Counted from the stretch's first letter, positions 11,613 to 23,777 are shown. The stretch: DNA of 64,000 nucleotides from Paracamarosporium sp. OC-R06-R3 (GCA_019828545.1 JACVRA010000096.1:62001-126000), one strand, 5' to 3'. Notes: a model not told the origin generated them from the letters alone. Numbers and translations are program-made.

Positions 11613-12797
11613 ATGCTCGGATACATATCCTCAACGCGCAAGAAATCCTGCAAACAATGCGTCAAAGCCAAACGGAGATGCGATCTCGGTTACCCCTGCT
11701 GCAAACGCTGCTTCTCTAAATCTTTGGATTGTGCATACCCTAATGCGTCAGTCCGTGAGGCGGAGGTCGTTATAAGGCAGCGAACTCCGGATCTCGCTCC
11801 GTTGACCCACGTCGGCGACAATGATCTGCTCGCTGATCTCCAGCCTGCTAGTTCTGAATTCGATCCCGCGATACTGCACGTGTCCGACTCAAACTCAGCG
11901 AGTAGCCCCGAGAGCTGGAGCGACGTCGTAGGGGAGAAAGAGCGGGATAGCCGGCAAGCACTGTATTGGAGAAGGAGTCAAGAGCCTGCTGTGAGCAAGC
12001 AGTTTCTCCCCAAGATATGGGCACCAAGCTGGCTAAATGAAGAACAAATGTTGTTCATGGTGAGCAGATTGCGCAGTTTCGTGCCGACGCTGGCGTTCAC
12101 GGGTTGCAACACGTTTATCCACTCTGCGCTCTACAAGTCGAACCAACCCACCGCCTTCCAAGACAGCATCAGTCTCTCCGCGCTCTACCTTGCTAAGACG
12201 AAACAAAATGTATCTATTCTCACAAACTCCATGAACGAGAAGATCAACGGGCTTATCGCAAGTTCGCACGGCTGGTCATTACATGAGCATCTCGCCGCTG
12301 TCCAATCCTTGATCGTATACCAGATTATGAGACTGTTCGACGGGGATTTGGGTCAGGCGGGACCTGCGGCAAAACACAATCGGCTGCTGGAGCTCTGGAC
12401 TGCACACCTCTGGAAGCGTTCTTTCGCCGAGCCGATCGCCTTCTCCAAACCCTGGGACGCGTGGGTGTTTTACGAGTCCCTCCGTCGTACCGTCATGATT
12501 TCCGTATTTATGCGCGGAGGCTGGAATGCGATCACACAAGATGGCCTATGCGATCAAGTACCTGTGTTAGCGCGATTGCCGCTGTCCAAGGGCGACGGCT
12601 TTTGGGATATCGATGAGGAAGAGTTTGACAGGAGGGTGGCAGGTGTGGATGGGAGAGACCAGTTGATATCATATGGAGATTTTTCGTTGTCCTGGCAGCC
12701 GGGGAACGACATGGCAGAGCTTACTGAGTTTCAGAGGCTGTTGCTTGCGCCTTGCAGGGGAAACGTGGATCCGAGGCTTTATTTAGACGGGATGTGA
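11613..12797 (+). CDS. Zn2Cys6 transcription factor
   Basis: Single exon from the only in-frame ATG (11613) to TGA at 12795-12797; 394 residues. Residues about 12-41 carry the binuclear zinc cluster CKQCVKAKRRCDLGYPCCKRC followed by LDCAYP, with the six Cys spaced C-x2-C-x6-C-x5-C-x2-C-x6-C. This is the Gal4-type DNA-binding fold. The rest is a weakly conserved regulatory region (SLHEHLAAVQSLIVYQIMRL, FYESLRRTVMISVF) like that of fungal Zn2Cys6 regulators without a clear PF04082 domain. Target genes are unknown; no biosynthetic cluster surrounds it. The frame stays open upstream to a possible splice acceptor at about 11561, so an extra 5' exon is possible. Confidence 0.85.
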   Translation: MLGYISSTRKKSCKQCVKAKRRCDLGYPCCKRCFSKSLDCAYPNASVREAEVVIRQRTPDLAPLTHVGDNDLLADLQPASSEFDPAILHVSDSNSASSPESWSDVVGEKERDSRQALYWRRSQEPAVSKQFLPKIWAPSWLNEEQMLFMVSRLRSFVPTLAFTGCNTFIHSALYKSNQPTAFQDSISLSALYLAKTKQNVSILTNSMNEKINGLIASSHGWSLHEHLAAVQSLIVYQIMRLFDGDLGQAGPAAKHNRLLELWTAHLWKRSFAEPIAFSKPWDAWVFYESLRRTVMISVFMRGGWNAITQDGLCDQVPVLARLPLSKGDGFWDIDEEEFDRRVAGVDGRDQLISYGDFSLSWQPGNDMAELTEFQRLLLAPCRGNVDPRLYLDGM

Positions 12798-13324
12798 GGA
12801 AGAAGAGGGAGGTTTTGAGATACTGCACTGCGACAGATCACGACTACTCCACTCTTTATGTACATTTTACGCTTTACGCATTACGACACGGAACGACATG
12901 GCTGGCTGCCCTGGGAGGCGTGGAGCAGCCACCAGCCTGCGACGAACGATAGCACACTAGGCGAGGAGAACAACACCTTGCGCATCAGTGAGGACAAGCT
13001 ACAACACTTGTTCACATATCGCACGTTTTACACGCAAGATAGCGGTTATGAGCACACATTGGAATGGGTGGCATTGGGAATCGAGTTAGCGTCTCACGGA
13101 GATGTATCCGACAGCGCAGTTTCGCCCTACCCCGCGTGTCAACGTCACTATACCGCACGTATTTGGAGAAAGGAAATATGGGAAGCCTTCGGATGCTAGA
13201 AGCCTATATGGCCTTCTCTCCGATGCAAGGCACAGCACCAGCGCCTGGGGGCAACCCATATAGCTCACATTCGCTCTTTCCAACCGCAAACGCGTACCCA
13301 AAAGTTTTTTTTTTTACAGGTATC
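12798..13324. other. Intergenic, no gene supported
   Basis: Open frames at 12858-13199 lack a recognisable domain. A poly-T tract lies at about 13306-13315. Confidence 0.5.
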
Positions 13325-13662
13325 ATGGATACTGCATCTTCAGTTCAAGAAGTCAAGAGTGTGGGCTATATTGGCTTGGGAAATGCGGGGTCCGTCGCCT
13401 TCAAACACATTGGTATCATCAACTAATCCCACATAGCTTCTCCATGGCATCCAACCTCCCAAGGAGAGGCTTCGACCTCATAGTCTACAACACCGACACC
13501 ACAAAAGCCCAGGAAGCAGCAAAGGAATGGAAAAACACCACCGCCTCTGACGGCAGTCCATCCTCCTTTAAAAATCTTCGACCAATTCAGCGATACCAGC
13601 CTTGTCCTGTTGCATGCGGTGGATGCACTCGTAATCGATGTTGTGAAGCGCGTATACGATAA
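13325..13662 (+). pseudogene. Truncated NAD(P)-binding dehydrogenase (3-hydroxyisobutyrate dehydrogenase / 6PGDH type)
   Basis: ATG at 13325, intron 13390-13436 (gtccgt...ctaatcccacatag). The spliced protein begins VGYIGLGNAGFSMASNLPRRG followed by FDLIVYNTD. This is the GxGxxG Rossmann motif and first beta-alpha-beta unit of beta-hydroxyacid dehydrogenases. Similarity stops after about 80 residues (DGSPSSFKNL). The frame then runs into an unrelated Cys/Arg-rich tail and stops at 13662, whereas the family is about 300 residues long. The substrate-binding and C-terminal helical domains are missing in all frames I read. The best reading is a 3'-deleted gene; mis-spliced continuation cannot be excluded. 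Confidence 0.6.
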
Positions 13663-15216
13663 ACAAGTCGGCTTGTGTACCCTCTAGTCCTAACGGTGTG
13701 ATTAACAGATTATCTTGAGCTTGTGCATGAATGCGACTTACCCTTAGCGATGAAAAACGGTAGCCTATACTTTCTACAAAGTTCCTTGACAACTTGAAAA
13801 AGGCAGTCATATATCAAACCTTCTGCAACCTACCCTATCGTGCTTGTTATCCTCCTCTCTTCTTTCTTGGCCTCTCCCAAATCGTCGTCCTCTACAGATT
13901 CGACCAATGGATCGGAAACGACCTCTTTCACATGAAATCTTAACGAACTTCCATTTCCTCGCTGATTGCCAACAGAAGGGTTGCTGGAATCTCCAGTTTG
14001 GAGTTGTCGGGCGGCGCATTGGGAGGTATCATTGTGGTACGGTGGAATGGAGGGGTTGTGGTCCATGCCTGCCGTATGGCAGACTGTGATTATGGTAATG
14101 TCTACACGACCGTATTAAAATGTTCAGTATGATTCAGAGAGACAAGGGGGTTCACCTGGTAGCTGTTATAGCAAACTGATCAGTAAGTCGCTTTCCTTTG
14201 GCTTGTCATGTGCTGCAACATGCAAATCGCGCGGTGCACGTAATCGACCAGCTCCATGCCGAATGAAACAAAACTAATCTCATCTCCAGAATCTTGCAAT
14301 GCAGGACCACGTATCTCTCTCTGCGGGGCTCTCCCATATCTTGCACGCGGAGCTTGCGAGTGACTGATTCACGTTGTCTGCTGGAGTCGAAAGGTGCGGA
14401 CGCTCAGCGATGTTACACATAGAGGGCACCAGTTAAGGATCTCGCGAGAAACCTTTTCAAAAGATACGGGCTTGTTGACGGCAGATGCGGTTGGTTCAGG
14501 CGGATGACTCGTAGGAGCAAAAACGGACCCGCTGGCGGATCAGGGAGAATCTCTGCTCGATGCTTGCATGGGTTATACTCCCAGGCCGTTACTATCGCTT
14601 GGGGACGACGTATTTCGATAAGTCTGCGATGGTGCAACGGTAGACCCGACTGATGGGCGTGGTAACTGATCGTTGATCACAACCCGCTTCTTCCGCTGTT
14701 TACACATGACGGGGCAACCACTCTGTAAAGTAGAGTTTAGCGCAACAAGGTATGAAATGTCAAATTGAGTTTGAAGACAAGGTGTGGGAAGAGAGGTAGA
14801 GCATAGCGTGGACGTGGTGCATGTTCTTATAGGCGTCGTAGCCAAAAGTTACAGTAAATAGTCGCCCTTGTGCGTAAGCGTGTATTCATCTTTGTTTATT
14901 ATTCGTGCGACGATGATTAACACTGTGCGATCAACCACCCAGTGCTAGGTCCCACGACGTGTTCATCTTTTGCCCGACCTAATAATCCTAAGTGCAAGTC
15001 ATGCAGGATGTGGGATGCATGGCTAGAAGACCTAAAGAACGCACCTTGGCGATAGACCTGCTGCCCTTTAGGGGGTTGTTTGGCAGTAACGCAGATCCTG
15101 TAAATGACAGGTTTACGGTCGTTCCAAACAAGAGTCTTTGGTTAGTTCTTGGTATATGAAGACGAAAAGCCTAAGTCTCCTCGATCCAGTCCAGGTTATT
15201 ACGATTGCGTTGAACG
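13663..15216. other. Intergenic, no gene supported
   Basis: About 1.5 kb. An 80-residue frame on the minus strand (13568-13810) overlaps the broken dehydrogenase, and its splice phases do not agree. Nothing else is convincing. Confidence 0.5.
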
Positions 15217-15843
15217 ATGCGGCAATTGCTGCTGGTAAGCCCTGTACGTAATTCCTCTTTTAGACGAGGCGCACTAATAACATGGTAATTCCTAGATAAG
15301 ACGAGCTGTATCTTCGAAAACTGCAAATGACTCAGTTACAAGTGGACGAAGAGCAGAGAGGAAATCTCTGGAGCCAAGATTCGGTGAAGAGGTCGCAAGA
15401 CCGCTCACAATAGCAAAAAGCAAACGAAAGCAACCTCTTGCTGGGCTGCACAGGGCTGCTAAAGAGGTAAGTAATCTTTTCCCAGCATGCAATGCTCGTC
15501 TAAACAGCATAGCCGTGACGCGCCTGTCACAAGCATTAAGTTCTGGGTTTAGATCAAGGTTCTACCTATCAAGAAGGAAGACATGAAGCTTTTCCTCCCA
15601 GGCGAGACCGAGCCATGCAACACCAGTGATGAATTTCTTAAGAAGCTCGACCAATGTTTTGAACAAAGCTGGCCGCAAAAAAAAAAAACTGGAAGCACTT
15701 CTGAGAGACTGAAACGGCAAGCGTGGCAGATCAAGCAGAACCACTACGACGCGTTCGCCTGCAACGCATGGCGAAATTCACTGAATAGAAGATCGCGAGG
15801 AAGGCAGAGGCTACAGGTAAAGCAAAGCCTACCAGAAAAGTAA
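15217..15843 (+). CDS. Short hypothetical protein, three-exon model
   Basis: Exons 15217-15234, 15296-15466 and 15553-15843 join in phase 0 through introns gtaagc...cactaataac...cctag (61 bp) and gtaagt...ggtttag (86 bp), giving 159 residues. The product is Lys/Arg-rich (TIAKSKRKQPLAGLHRAAKE, EDMKLFLPGETEPC, TSERLKRQAWQIKQNHYDAF). No family is recognised and there is no signal peptide or membrane segment. The agreement of phases and a good branch site favour a real gene, but it could be a relic. A run of 12 A at 15678-15689 lies inside exon 3. Confidence 0.35.
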
Positions 15844-16426
15844 TTGAAGGGGGAAACTCAGGTATAACAGACGATGATGATGGTCCGGAGAGCGATGGCG
15901 GCGAGTGGAGGGAGGACATTAACGACAGAGGATAGTAAAAAAGACAACAACTGAAAAGAGACCAAACAAAGGAGGGAGCAATGTGCATGTTTGGGTGGTT
16001 GCCGTAAATGAAAAAGCAGGGACTCAATTGAGTGAAAAGATCTCATCGGAAATCTCTAAATGTTCTTGCTTGCATAAGAATCATACACATTATGTGACGT
16101 TTGATTTTGTCCTACCAGGTATTTACAGGCGAAAAGTGGACACGTAACAAGGCAGATGATATTGAGACTCTGTTCGGTTCGTTCCTACAGTGTGGACGTT
16201 AAACTCTACAGAGGATTTCTTGAATTTAAACGCCGTGAGGGACATGTATCGTGCTTTTGACGTTAGTGGGTTGCGCGAACTATGGTCGGCGCTTGCAGTG
16301 GTAGTGACGATGGTGGGCAAGATGCGATACAATCCGAACACTCTGTCGCATGCAAGAAGCCATTAATGAACGATGGCGTTAATTCGAGCTCATGCTACGC
16401 AGAACTATATATCTCTATGGAAACAA
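15844..16426. other. Intergenic, no gene supported
   Basis: About 580 bp between convergent genes; nothing recognised. Confidence 0.5.
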
Positions 16427-18250
16427 CTAAGCTGTTTCCTTATCGAGGACCTCTGTGACGCCTTGGTTGCCGTGCATAACGATCTGCGTCTTGCTGAGCG
16501 AAGCCTTGACCGGCTTCTTAGCCCTGAAGATCTCAGAAAGCTCCTCAAGAGTACGGCGACGTGTCTCAACGTAGAAGAAGTAGATGAATGCGAACTCGAA
16601 GATATCCCAGAAGATGAAGAGGAAGTAGTACTGTCACATGTCAGCATCAAGCCCACTTAGTCACAGCATCTTGCATGATTGACTTACCTTCCATCCGGCT
16701 CCAGAGAAAGCAATACCAGTCACGAAAGTGTTGTAGAAACCAGCAATGTTGACCCAGAAGTTGTAGAACGCCATACCCTTCGCACGCGACTCGTACCTGA
16801 GACACTCTACTGGGTACAGCTGCTGCAGCGGCGTGTATCCTGCCGAGAAGACAAATCCGAAGATGAAGATGAACGCAATGACGGCTTTGGCCTGGCCAGA
16901 GCTCTTGATCACTGGTGTTCCGGACTCATCGACCTTTGGCTTGCCGTCCGGTCCGTTGATAACGTTGGTAGCAACTAGGGCGCACACAATGCAGAATATG
17001 CCAACGCAAATAGCAGTCGAGACGAGCAATTGCGGGCGACGACCCCATTTGTCAGTGTACACGGCACCAAAAACGGCGCCACCAAATGAGACGACGTTCT
17101 GCATGCCGTTGAGTAGAAGGCGGCGGTGGTTGCTTGTGATACCTGCGCCCTGAAGCATGGTCGGGTAGTAGTAGGAGACCGGGCCGTTACCAGACCACTG
17201 TCCGAAGAAGGCCATGGTCAAGACGATCATAGTCCTGTAGCGTTGCTCTCGGCTGTTGAACAGCTCGCGGTAATCCCACCAGCGCTTGTCCGAACCAGTC
17301 ACGGAGATGTCTTCTACCATCTCCTTGTACTCTAGCTGCACAATTGGCGAGTCACGGCTACCTTCGCCGTGGTACTTAGCCATTGTGTTCAGAGCCTCCT
17401 CATGACGGTCGTTGGCGATCAGCCAGCGGGGCGTTTCGGGTAGGAAGGGCGAGCAGAAGAGGACGACACCGGCGAAGACCATTTGAAGCCAGATGGGGAT
17501 TCGCCACGAAACTGTACCTTCCATGGTAGATGTGCCGTATGGTACGAAAGTACCTGGGATGCCACCAACGAACCAAAACGTATTAAATATGCCAGTGAGG
17601 ACACCTCGGTAGGCAGGATGGGCCATCTCGGAGGCATACGCGGGACCAGCAGTGGAGGTGATGGCGACGCCGAAACCGAGGACGAAGCGGCCGCCCATGA
17701 AACCTCCAAGATTCGTGCTAGTGGCTAAGAGATTTTAGCTGTCACTTCGGAAAAAAAAAAGATCTGAATGCTGCTAACCTTGAATGCAGGTACCAATGAC
17801 AATGATGAGGCATCCCAGGAACATTCCCCATTTGCGACCCTTCATATCAGTGGCCGGTCCAGCGACGAAAGATCCCACCAAGTTACCGATGGTATAGATG
17901 GCGTAAACGATACCGGTGGATGGCGTGCCTTCGTCAAGACTGAAGCCAAAGTAACCTCTGTACTGTGGATAAGAGTTGATAGCGCCCATTAAAGATCCAT
18001 CGTAACCGTTGATGCAGGAGTTCAATGTTGCTACAAGCAGGCACAAGTAAAGCTATGCAATATGAGCATTCAGTCGAACCGTATGTAAATTGTAACAACT
18101 TACCCTGAACATAGCAGGTGTCCATGGCGAAACACCTGCTTTCGCAGTGGCATCTGCCAGAGCAACATTCTGCACTTGTCGAATGTCTGTCGCGCTTTCG
18201 CGACGCTCGTCTTGCGACACACCAACCTCAGTCTTAGGCTCCGCTGACAT
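16427..18250 (-). CDS. MFS sugar transporter (hexose/lactose-permease type)
   Basis: Four exons (18104-18250, 17779-18052, 16688-17724, 16427-16630) with introns 18053-18103, 17725-17778 and 16631-16687, all gt...ag and frame-consistent; 553 residues. It is a plasma-membrane permease of the sugar porter family with about 12 membrane spans. Visible family signatures are [11 protein letters not shown] (TM1), [10 protein letters not shown] (loop 2-3), LPETPRWLI (loop 6-7), [10 protein letters not shown] (loop 8-9) and [15 protein letters not shown] after TM12. The sequence [21 protein letters not shown] resembles fungal lactose-permease-like (LAC12-type) members. The substrate is not decidable from sequence. 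The start [10 protein letters not shown] was preferred; an in-frame ATG at 18271 would add seven residues. Confidence 0.93.
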
Positions 18251-20435
18251 TGTCGATTTAGGAGGTATCAATTGAATACGGAAATGATTCGAGGGTCGTC
18301 CTCAAACGTGAAGCCCACAATCGAGCTCGAACCTCTGGCAACTTTGGAGCCGGGACGCTGCATGTATTTAACTGGACATTGCGACCCTCGACCCAGCCCG
18401 ACCAGAAAATTCATCTAAACTGATGGGCCTAAGCTGCGGGCGCGCGAAAGCTCCCTTGCCGGCTCAAGGATCGAATATCCGCGTAAGCGCAGGGATACCA
18501 GGTAGCAACAGCTCGCCAGACATGGGTGGCTTTGAACGATTGGGGGAAAGCTGGAGTAAGCTTTGGGGTCCCGCGACTAAGACGCGTTCTAGCTCCTGCA
18601 ATCCCACAGCATTTGTGCTGCCATATGATCAGTTATGTCCGGCATGCAATTCTTGGAATAGGCTGCTCTCTGCAGGATGGTGGACGAGTCGTTTGTCGTC
18701 CTAAGAATGACATTCTCGATGACTGCGGCAATAAGGCGAGCGTCTACTCCAGACGCCTACTGTACGGCTTTGTCGATCGAATGCTCAAGGATTGTGCAAA
18801 AAGATCTCGCTGCGAGGAGCAGCGGGCCGGCTATCCAGCAAGATGGCTACTGTACCACGCTGGTACATGAATAGCGTGAGTTTTCGTATCGCGAACGGTG
18901 CGGCATGAGGCTTCACTCAAGCTTTTGCATACAGGGCTTAACGGTCGCGCCACCGCGCGTGTTCGAAAGGTCGACAGTCGTAACGATATGGGAATAGCTC
19001 CCGTTGTCGCAGAGTAGGCGATGTCCCACCCTTGGGGCAGCGAATGTCCATTGGAGGAGGATGCGAGTCATGTGTTGGATGCAGCCATGTGGACGGAGCA
19101 CGCTGCTCCGTGTCCCGAAACGGCATCGCTCATGAACTTGATACTTACACGTACACGCCTCTCCTACCTGCACTGTGGAGGTGTAGCTTCCTTTCCGCGC
19201 CAATACTTCCATCAATAGACGGTGAGTACGAGAAGCGATGTCTTCTTCGGGAATACTTTTCCGATTGTGCCCGACTTTGACTTCTTTCCGACCTTGTGCG
19301 TCCAAAACACTTGCATTGGAAGCGCCATGTTGCACCAACATGTTGACGCGGAAATCATTGACAGAAACCCGGAATCCATTGACGACCGAAAGTTCGGTCC
19401 ATGAACTGGTCGCATGGATTGACCATCCGAAACCCCGGTTTACTCGTATTGGACGTTAGTTACGCTTGTAATTGCTTCCTTGGATGAACATTTGATTTTC
19501 GACAAGCTCATGACTGACCGAAAACTCCCTCTGCATCGCGCGAAGCGCTTTTACGACCATTACAAATTTTAAGACATGGGACGGGCTTCTAAGCAGCCAG
19601 AGTCCAGCGTGACTCCCGTCTATCATATTGGCAAGGGTGCCACGAAGACTCTCCCCAAATAGGACCATGTTTGCTTCCACCGATATTGATATGGTATACA
19701 TTGCATCTAGACCCCTTGTCTGAGAGTATCACGTAGAAGGCCTCCCCACCTTCTCGAAAGTTTCTATGCAGATGGCTGGCGTAGATCTAGATCCTTTCGG
19801 CTGGGTCATGCAGTCCACAGATTCTACACACAACACCATTGTTGCTAGCCGCTCCTCGCAGAAAAGCCACGCTAGAAACTCGAAGCCAAGTTCGATGAGC
19901 GACCCCACCTCAGCCCTTGGCGGTTGCGCTATCGCTTGAATCAAATGCTCCGAACGCCCCGATATGCGGCTTACTCGCATGGATTTGCTAGAGTGGATCC
20001 TCCGATGGTATGTTCGACTGCTACCGGAGGTATTACCTCCGTGTGCTGGATATACACAAATTTGTCGAAAACAACAAGTATCCTTTGAAACAATTGACGA
20101 ATGAGATGCGTAGGCGCCGGAGAGGCTGCTTGGACACCTCGGCCCAAGTCCCCGCGTATGGAATGCTGCAGCTAACACATAGCAACCTTGGTGACCTGGT
20201 GATCTTTTGGACTTGCTTGATTTGACGCAACCATGTGATATGAAAGAACGATCGACTATCGCATGAGCAAACCTCCAGAGTACGCGGTAAGATCGTAGAT
20301 TTAGCTCAGTGTGGTACCATCTCATAGCGTAGATCTAAGTTTGACATTTAGACTTCTTTTGGAGGAAATGACTTCGTGACTAGGGGCAACAATATCCATT
20401 AGGAGGTGATCTGTACTATTTACCATACAGATTGG
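18251..20435. other. Intergenic, no gene supported
   Basis: About 2.2 kb. The longest frame (19729-20325, minus) is Ser/Arg-rich with no domain. No splice-supported exon was found. Confidence 0.5.
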
Positions 20436-21668
20436 TCAAATGAGGCGGTGCAACAAGTCCTTACCATTGATGTACCGCTCTACATTCTCCGCTGTTTCCT
20501 CATACCATGTTTGCAAAGTACCTTCTTCAACATAGCCCATATGTGGTGTTAACAAGACCCTACTCTTGCCTTTCTCATCCCAATTCTCGGACCTCCATGG
20601 GCTATCTGCGGGAAGAGGTTCAATATCGAATACGTCAAGAGCAGCACCGCGTATGCGACTATTACGAAGAGTGTCCAGCAACGCAGCTTCATCGATGAGT
20701 GGTCCTCTCGATGTATTGATCAAAAGTCCGGAGGTTTTCATCCAGCCCAACTCTTGCGCAGCAACGATGCCTCGCGAGCGCGCGCTCAGTACATAATGCA
20801 AGCTGACTACGTCCGAAGTCTTAAACAACTCTTCCTTTCCGACAACCTCGAACGTGTGCTCGTGCTCTTCCGCAATACCTCCACCCGTCGACGGTATTCC
20901 CACTTCTGTCGCCAACTGGTCTGCTTTCTCTTGCGTCAGATTCGCGCTCCAGCACACGATCTTCATGCCCCAGGCCAATAGTCCCACTCTCGCAACAAGC
21001 GCTCCAATTCTTCCGAAGCCAACAAAGCCAAGTGTCTTGCCTTGTAGACCAATAGCCAGCTCCGTTTGCCATCCGGCAGCGACACCTTTCCCCTTAATCA
21101 CAGCATCATCAGCCGCAATGTTTCTTGCTAAGGCCAGTATCATTGCCCAAGCATGCTGTGTCGTAGGATGCCCACCACCTTTCTTAATATCGATCGTCGC
21201 CCGAGCAGGTGGCCCGCTGCCTTTGCCGTCGGTCCTTCCCTTCCCTGGCGCAGCACACAATTGGATGCCTAGCTCCTTGATAGCATCCTTATCGAATGTT
21301 TCGAACTGGGTGCCGGTAGCGAATATGACTTTTAGGTTTGGTAGCTGGCGGAGGAGCTCGCCTGGAAGCGGGGTACGTTCGCGCATGGTAGAGAGGATTG
21401 AAAAGGGCCGCAGGCGGTCAACGAGCTGTTTGCGGTCGGCATCGGTGGTATTTGGGTGCGTATACGAAGGTAGGGTGTCATTGAACGTGGTAAACTCGAG
21501 CTTGGAGGAGTCAATGGCCGAGAAATGCTGCGCTGCGATGCCATGGTAGTCGTCTAAAATGGCGAGTTGTACGGGCGCTTGAGACGTCATCGTACGGATC
21601 AATTGGCGGTTAGGACAAGCGATGGAAGGTGTGATGGTTCGTGGAAGTTGTAAGAGGCGTAGAATCAT
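20436..21668 (-). CDS. D-isomer-specific 2-hydroxyacid dehydrogenase
   Basis: Intronless, 410 residues. NAD(P)-dependent oxidoreductase of the D-2-hydroxyacid dehydrogenase family (glyoxylate/hydroxypyruvate reductase-like). The dinucleotide-binding motif GFVGFGRIGALVARVG lies near residues 217-232. NTSRGPLIDE carries the catalytic Arg region, DVFDIEPLP supplies the Glu, and LLTPHMGYVEEG carries the catalytic His. An insertion (GKGRTDGKGSGPPARATIDI) lies in the first lobe before the HAWAMILALARN helix. Residues 1-26 (MILRLLQLPRTITPSIACPN...) are basic and hydroxylated and could be a mitochondrial presequence. A second ATG at 21590 (MTSQAPVQLAILDDY) would give the cytosolic form. The substrate is unknown. 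Confidence 0.92.
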   Translation of the reverse strand: MILRLLQLPRTITPSIACPNRQLIRTMTSQAPVQLAILDDYHGIAAQHFSAIDSSKLEFTTFNDTLPSYTHPNTTDADRKQLVDRLRPFSILSTMRERTPLPGELLRQLPNLKVIFATGTQFETFDKDAIKELGIQLCAAPGKGRTDGKGSGPPARATIDIKKGGGHPTTQHAWAMILALARNIAADDAVIKGKGVAAGWQTELAIGLQGKTLGFVGFGRIGALVARVGLLAWGMKIVCWSANLTQEKADQLATEVGIPSTGGGIAEEHEHTFEVVGKEELFKTSDVVSLHYVLSARSRGIVAAQELGWMKTSGLLINTSRGPLIDEAALLDTLRNSRIRGAALDVFDIEPLPADSPWRSENWDEKGKSRVLLTPHMGYVEEGTLQTWYEETAENVERYINGKDLLHRLI

Positions 21669-22340
21669 GCTTGTTGCGGGCCATCATTCGCGCAAAAGAT
21701 TGTTTATGGCCGCCATTTGAATGCGGCATTGCGAATGCGGGGTGATGAGATCATAGCCACATTTGTAAGCGACCTGAGGAGCCTCAAGTGGTGCTTGAAT
21801 TTTCCGAAAATGTTTGCATGGTCGCTTTCCACGTCAAGCAGGGTCGCATATGGTCGGCAAGCAGTTCGGGAGACATGGTTGGAGTTGCGGAAAAGCGAGG
21901 GTCGCCCGGAAAAGCTAGGTCCGCGTTACCTATGCTCCCGATCACCTAAACATCGAAATCATCACAACCACTCCAGTGTATGTTGTTTTGTAGAGAAATC
22001 GAAGTTCATTTGTTGAAGCAAGAACATCTGGTCTTGAGATCGAGCGTATACTGTAGCGTCCAGAGCAACAGTACGTACCTCCTTGGAACACACAACGTGC
22101 TCCCTTGAAGGGAGGTTTGGGTCAACTAATTTGAAAGCGTTCATCACTTCGTTCTCTTGGAGGCCAAGTAAGGGGAAAATACCCTGATCGAGAAGCGAGT
22201 ACATACATTCCAGGAGTGACCCAACAACATGAGCACGGCATGCGCAGTTTATTTCCCAGGTTCAAGGGACCTTGCGCGCTCTCCAGCGTGGCATTTCTGC
22301 TCCTTCGAAGCCTGCTGTCTCTTCAGTATCTGTCACCAAA
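21669..22340. other. Divergent intergenic region
   Basis: About 670 bp separating the dehydrogenase (minus) from the first secreted-protein gene (plus). No exon is supported. Confidence 0.5.
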
Positions 22341-23523
22341 ATGCCTATGTTTCCGCACATCCTCACAACACTACTCGCGATAGCCCGCTTCCAAGGTATA
22401 GCAGCAAGGTATAATGGTTTCAGACACGAGGCAGTAGACGCATCGAACAAGCAATATGGGAAAAGAATCGACAAACTTGATCCTATCATTGTGGACCACA
22501 CCGTCTGTCCGGCATCAACCCAATCGATATACAGTTTGCTGTACCCTTCACAGGATGCGTCACCGGTCGAAATCACAAGTCAAAGCCAGGTCATAACCTC
22601 CTATATACCAGAGATGACGTGGTGTGTCGGGCCGGCCCTAGCTTTTGCACCCGTAACGACCAAGGCGCCGTACCCGAACTCTACTGAATACGAAGCCATC
22701 GAGGAGGGCACAGGACACTGCGAGACGATCTACGTACCGACTGAGACCACTGTTTGCGCGACCACGCTCACAGGAATCGCCACAAAGATCACAGTGTCAG
22801 AATGTGACCAGCAGATCACATTTTCGAGCGAATGTGGATTCACACTGGAGACACCAGCACCAGTGACAACGGATTCGTCACTCATTACACCTGCGCCGAC
22901 GGTAAAGAGAATGACGACATACTGGATTGCACCATGGCAGTCCTTGACTGCTGGTGATACGCCGTCCGATGTAGATATAAAATTGTGCACAGTTCTGGAT
23001 GATGACAGCTTGGAGTGCATTCGATATCAGGAGGTGTGGGAAGTTGTTCTAGTTACGAAGACCTTCACGACACACCGAGATGTGCATTTGACTACCACTG
23101 TTACCGGTCCTGGTACGCTTATTATCGAGACAATGGAGGCTCTCATCACGGATACAGTGGAAATTGTCGATCTCTCCACTACACTTCTGGTCGAGACCGA
23201 GATTGAGACGGAAAGCACGAGAAAAGGGAAAAAGCTTGTCACACGGCCGAATGAGCCAAATGGACCAAGCCAGTCAAGCCAATTGAGCGTATCAGACGAA
23301 CCCCCCACGTCTACACTTTACATTACGAAACACGTGAAATACAAGTCGACTTCCAAGTAAGTTTTGTCTTGTAGTCAGATAAACTCTTTTCTAACGATTG
23401 CTTAGACCCGAACCTACGACCACAATTCGGATAACCTCAGTTAAGCAGGTCATTGGGACAATAACCAGAACGCGTCCCCGGGCGCGCCCGCACCCCACAT
23501 TACTTGAGATGCCAGACTTCTAA
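22341..23523 (+). CDS. Secreted Cys-containing Thr/Val-rich protein
   Basis: ATG at 22341, intron 23357-23405 (gtaagt...gcttag), stop TAA at 23521-23523; 377 residues. The N terminus MPMFPHILTTLLAIARFQGI is a plausible signal peptide. The body has paired Cys in TTVCATTLTGIATKI, VSECDQQITFSSECGF, KLCTVLDDDSLECIRYQEVW, then long beta-prone Thr/Val/Glu stretches (TTTVTGPGTLIIETMEAL). It ends in a basic Arg/Pro tail. I recognise this as a conserved, uncharacterised extracellular protein type of filamentous ascomycetes. A cell-wall or matrix role is a guess. No GPI signal was seen. It lies 254 bp upstream of another secreted protein on the same strand. Confidence 0.75.
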
Positions 23524-23777
23524 GCTTCAAATTACATCACAGGTCACTGAAGACCCTTCCATTTCGTTTGTCCCTTGAATTTCACATATATATAGCTTAG
23601 TTGAATATTTTCACAGCAAAACCTTGAATGTAACCAATAACATCTTACAAAAGCATTGCGTGTCTTGCTTAAACATTCTACACTTGACGATCAAAACCTT
23701 GCCCATAATCAAATCTGCATCTCCTCTAATACCCTAGAACGGATTTTGCCTTCATTTCAAACGACTAAACCATCGTA

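Noticed and set aside
13568..13810. Minus-strand 80-residue frame (GTQADLFIVYALHNIDYE...) overlapping the broken dehydrogenase
   Set aside because: It looks protein-like, but the gtaagt donor and nearest acceptor do not agree in phase, and no family was recognised.
19729..20325. 198-residue minus-strand frame
   Set aside because: Ser/Arg-rich composition, no domain, no splice support; probably chance.
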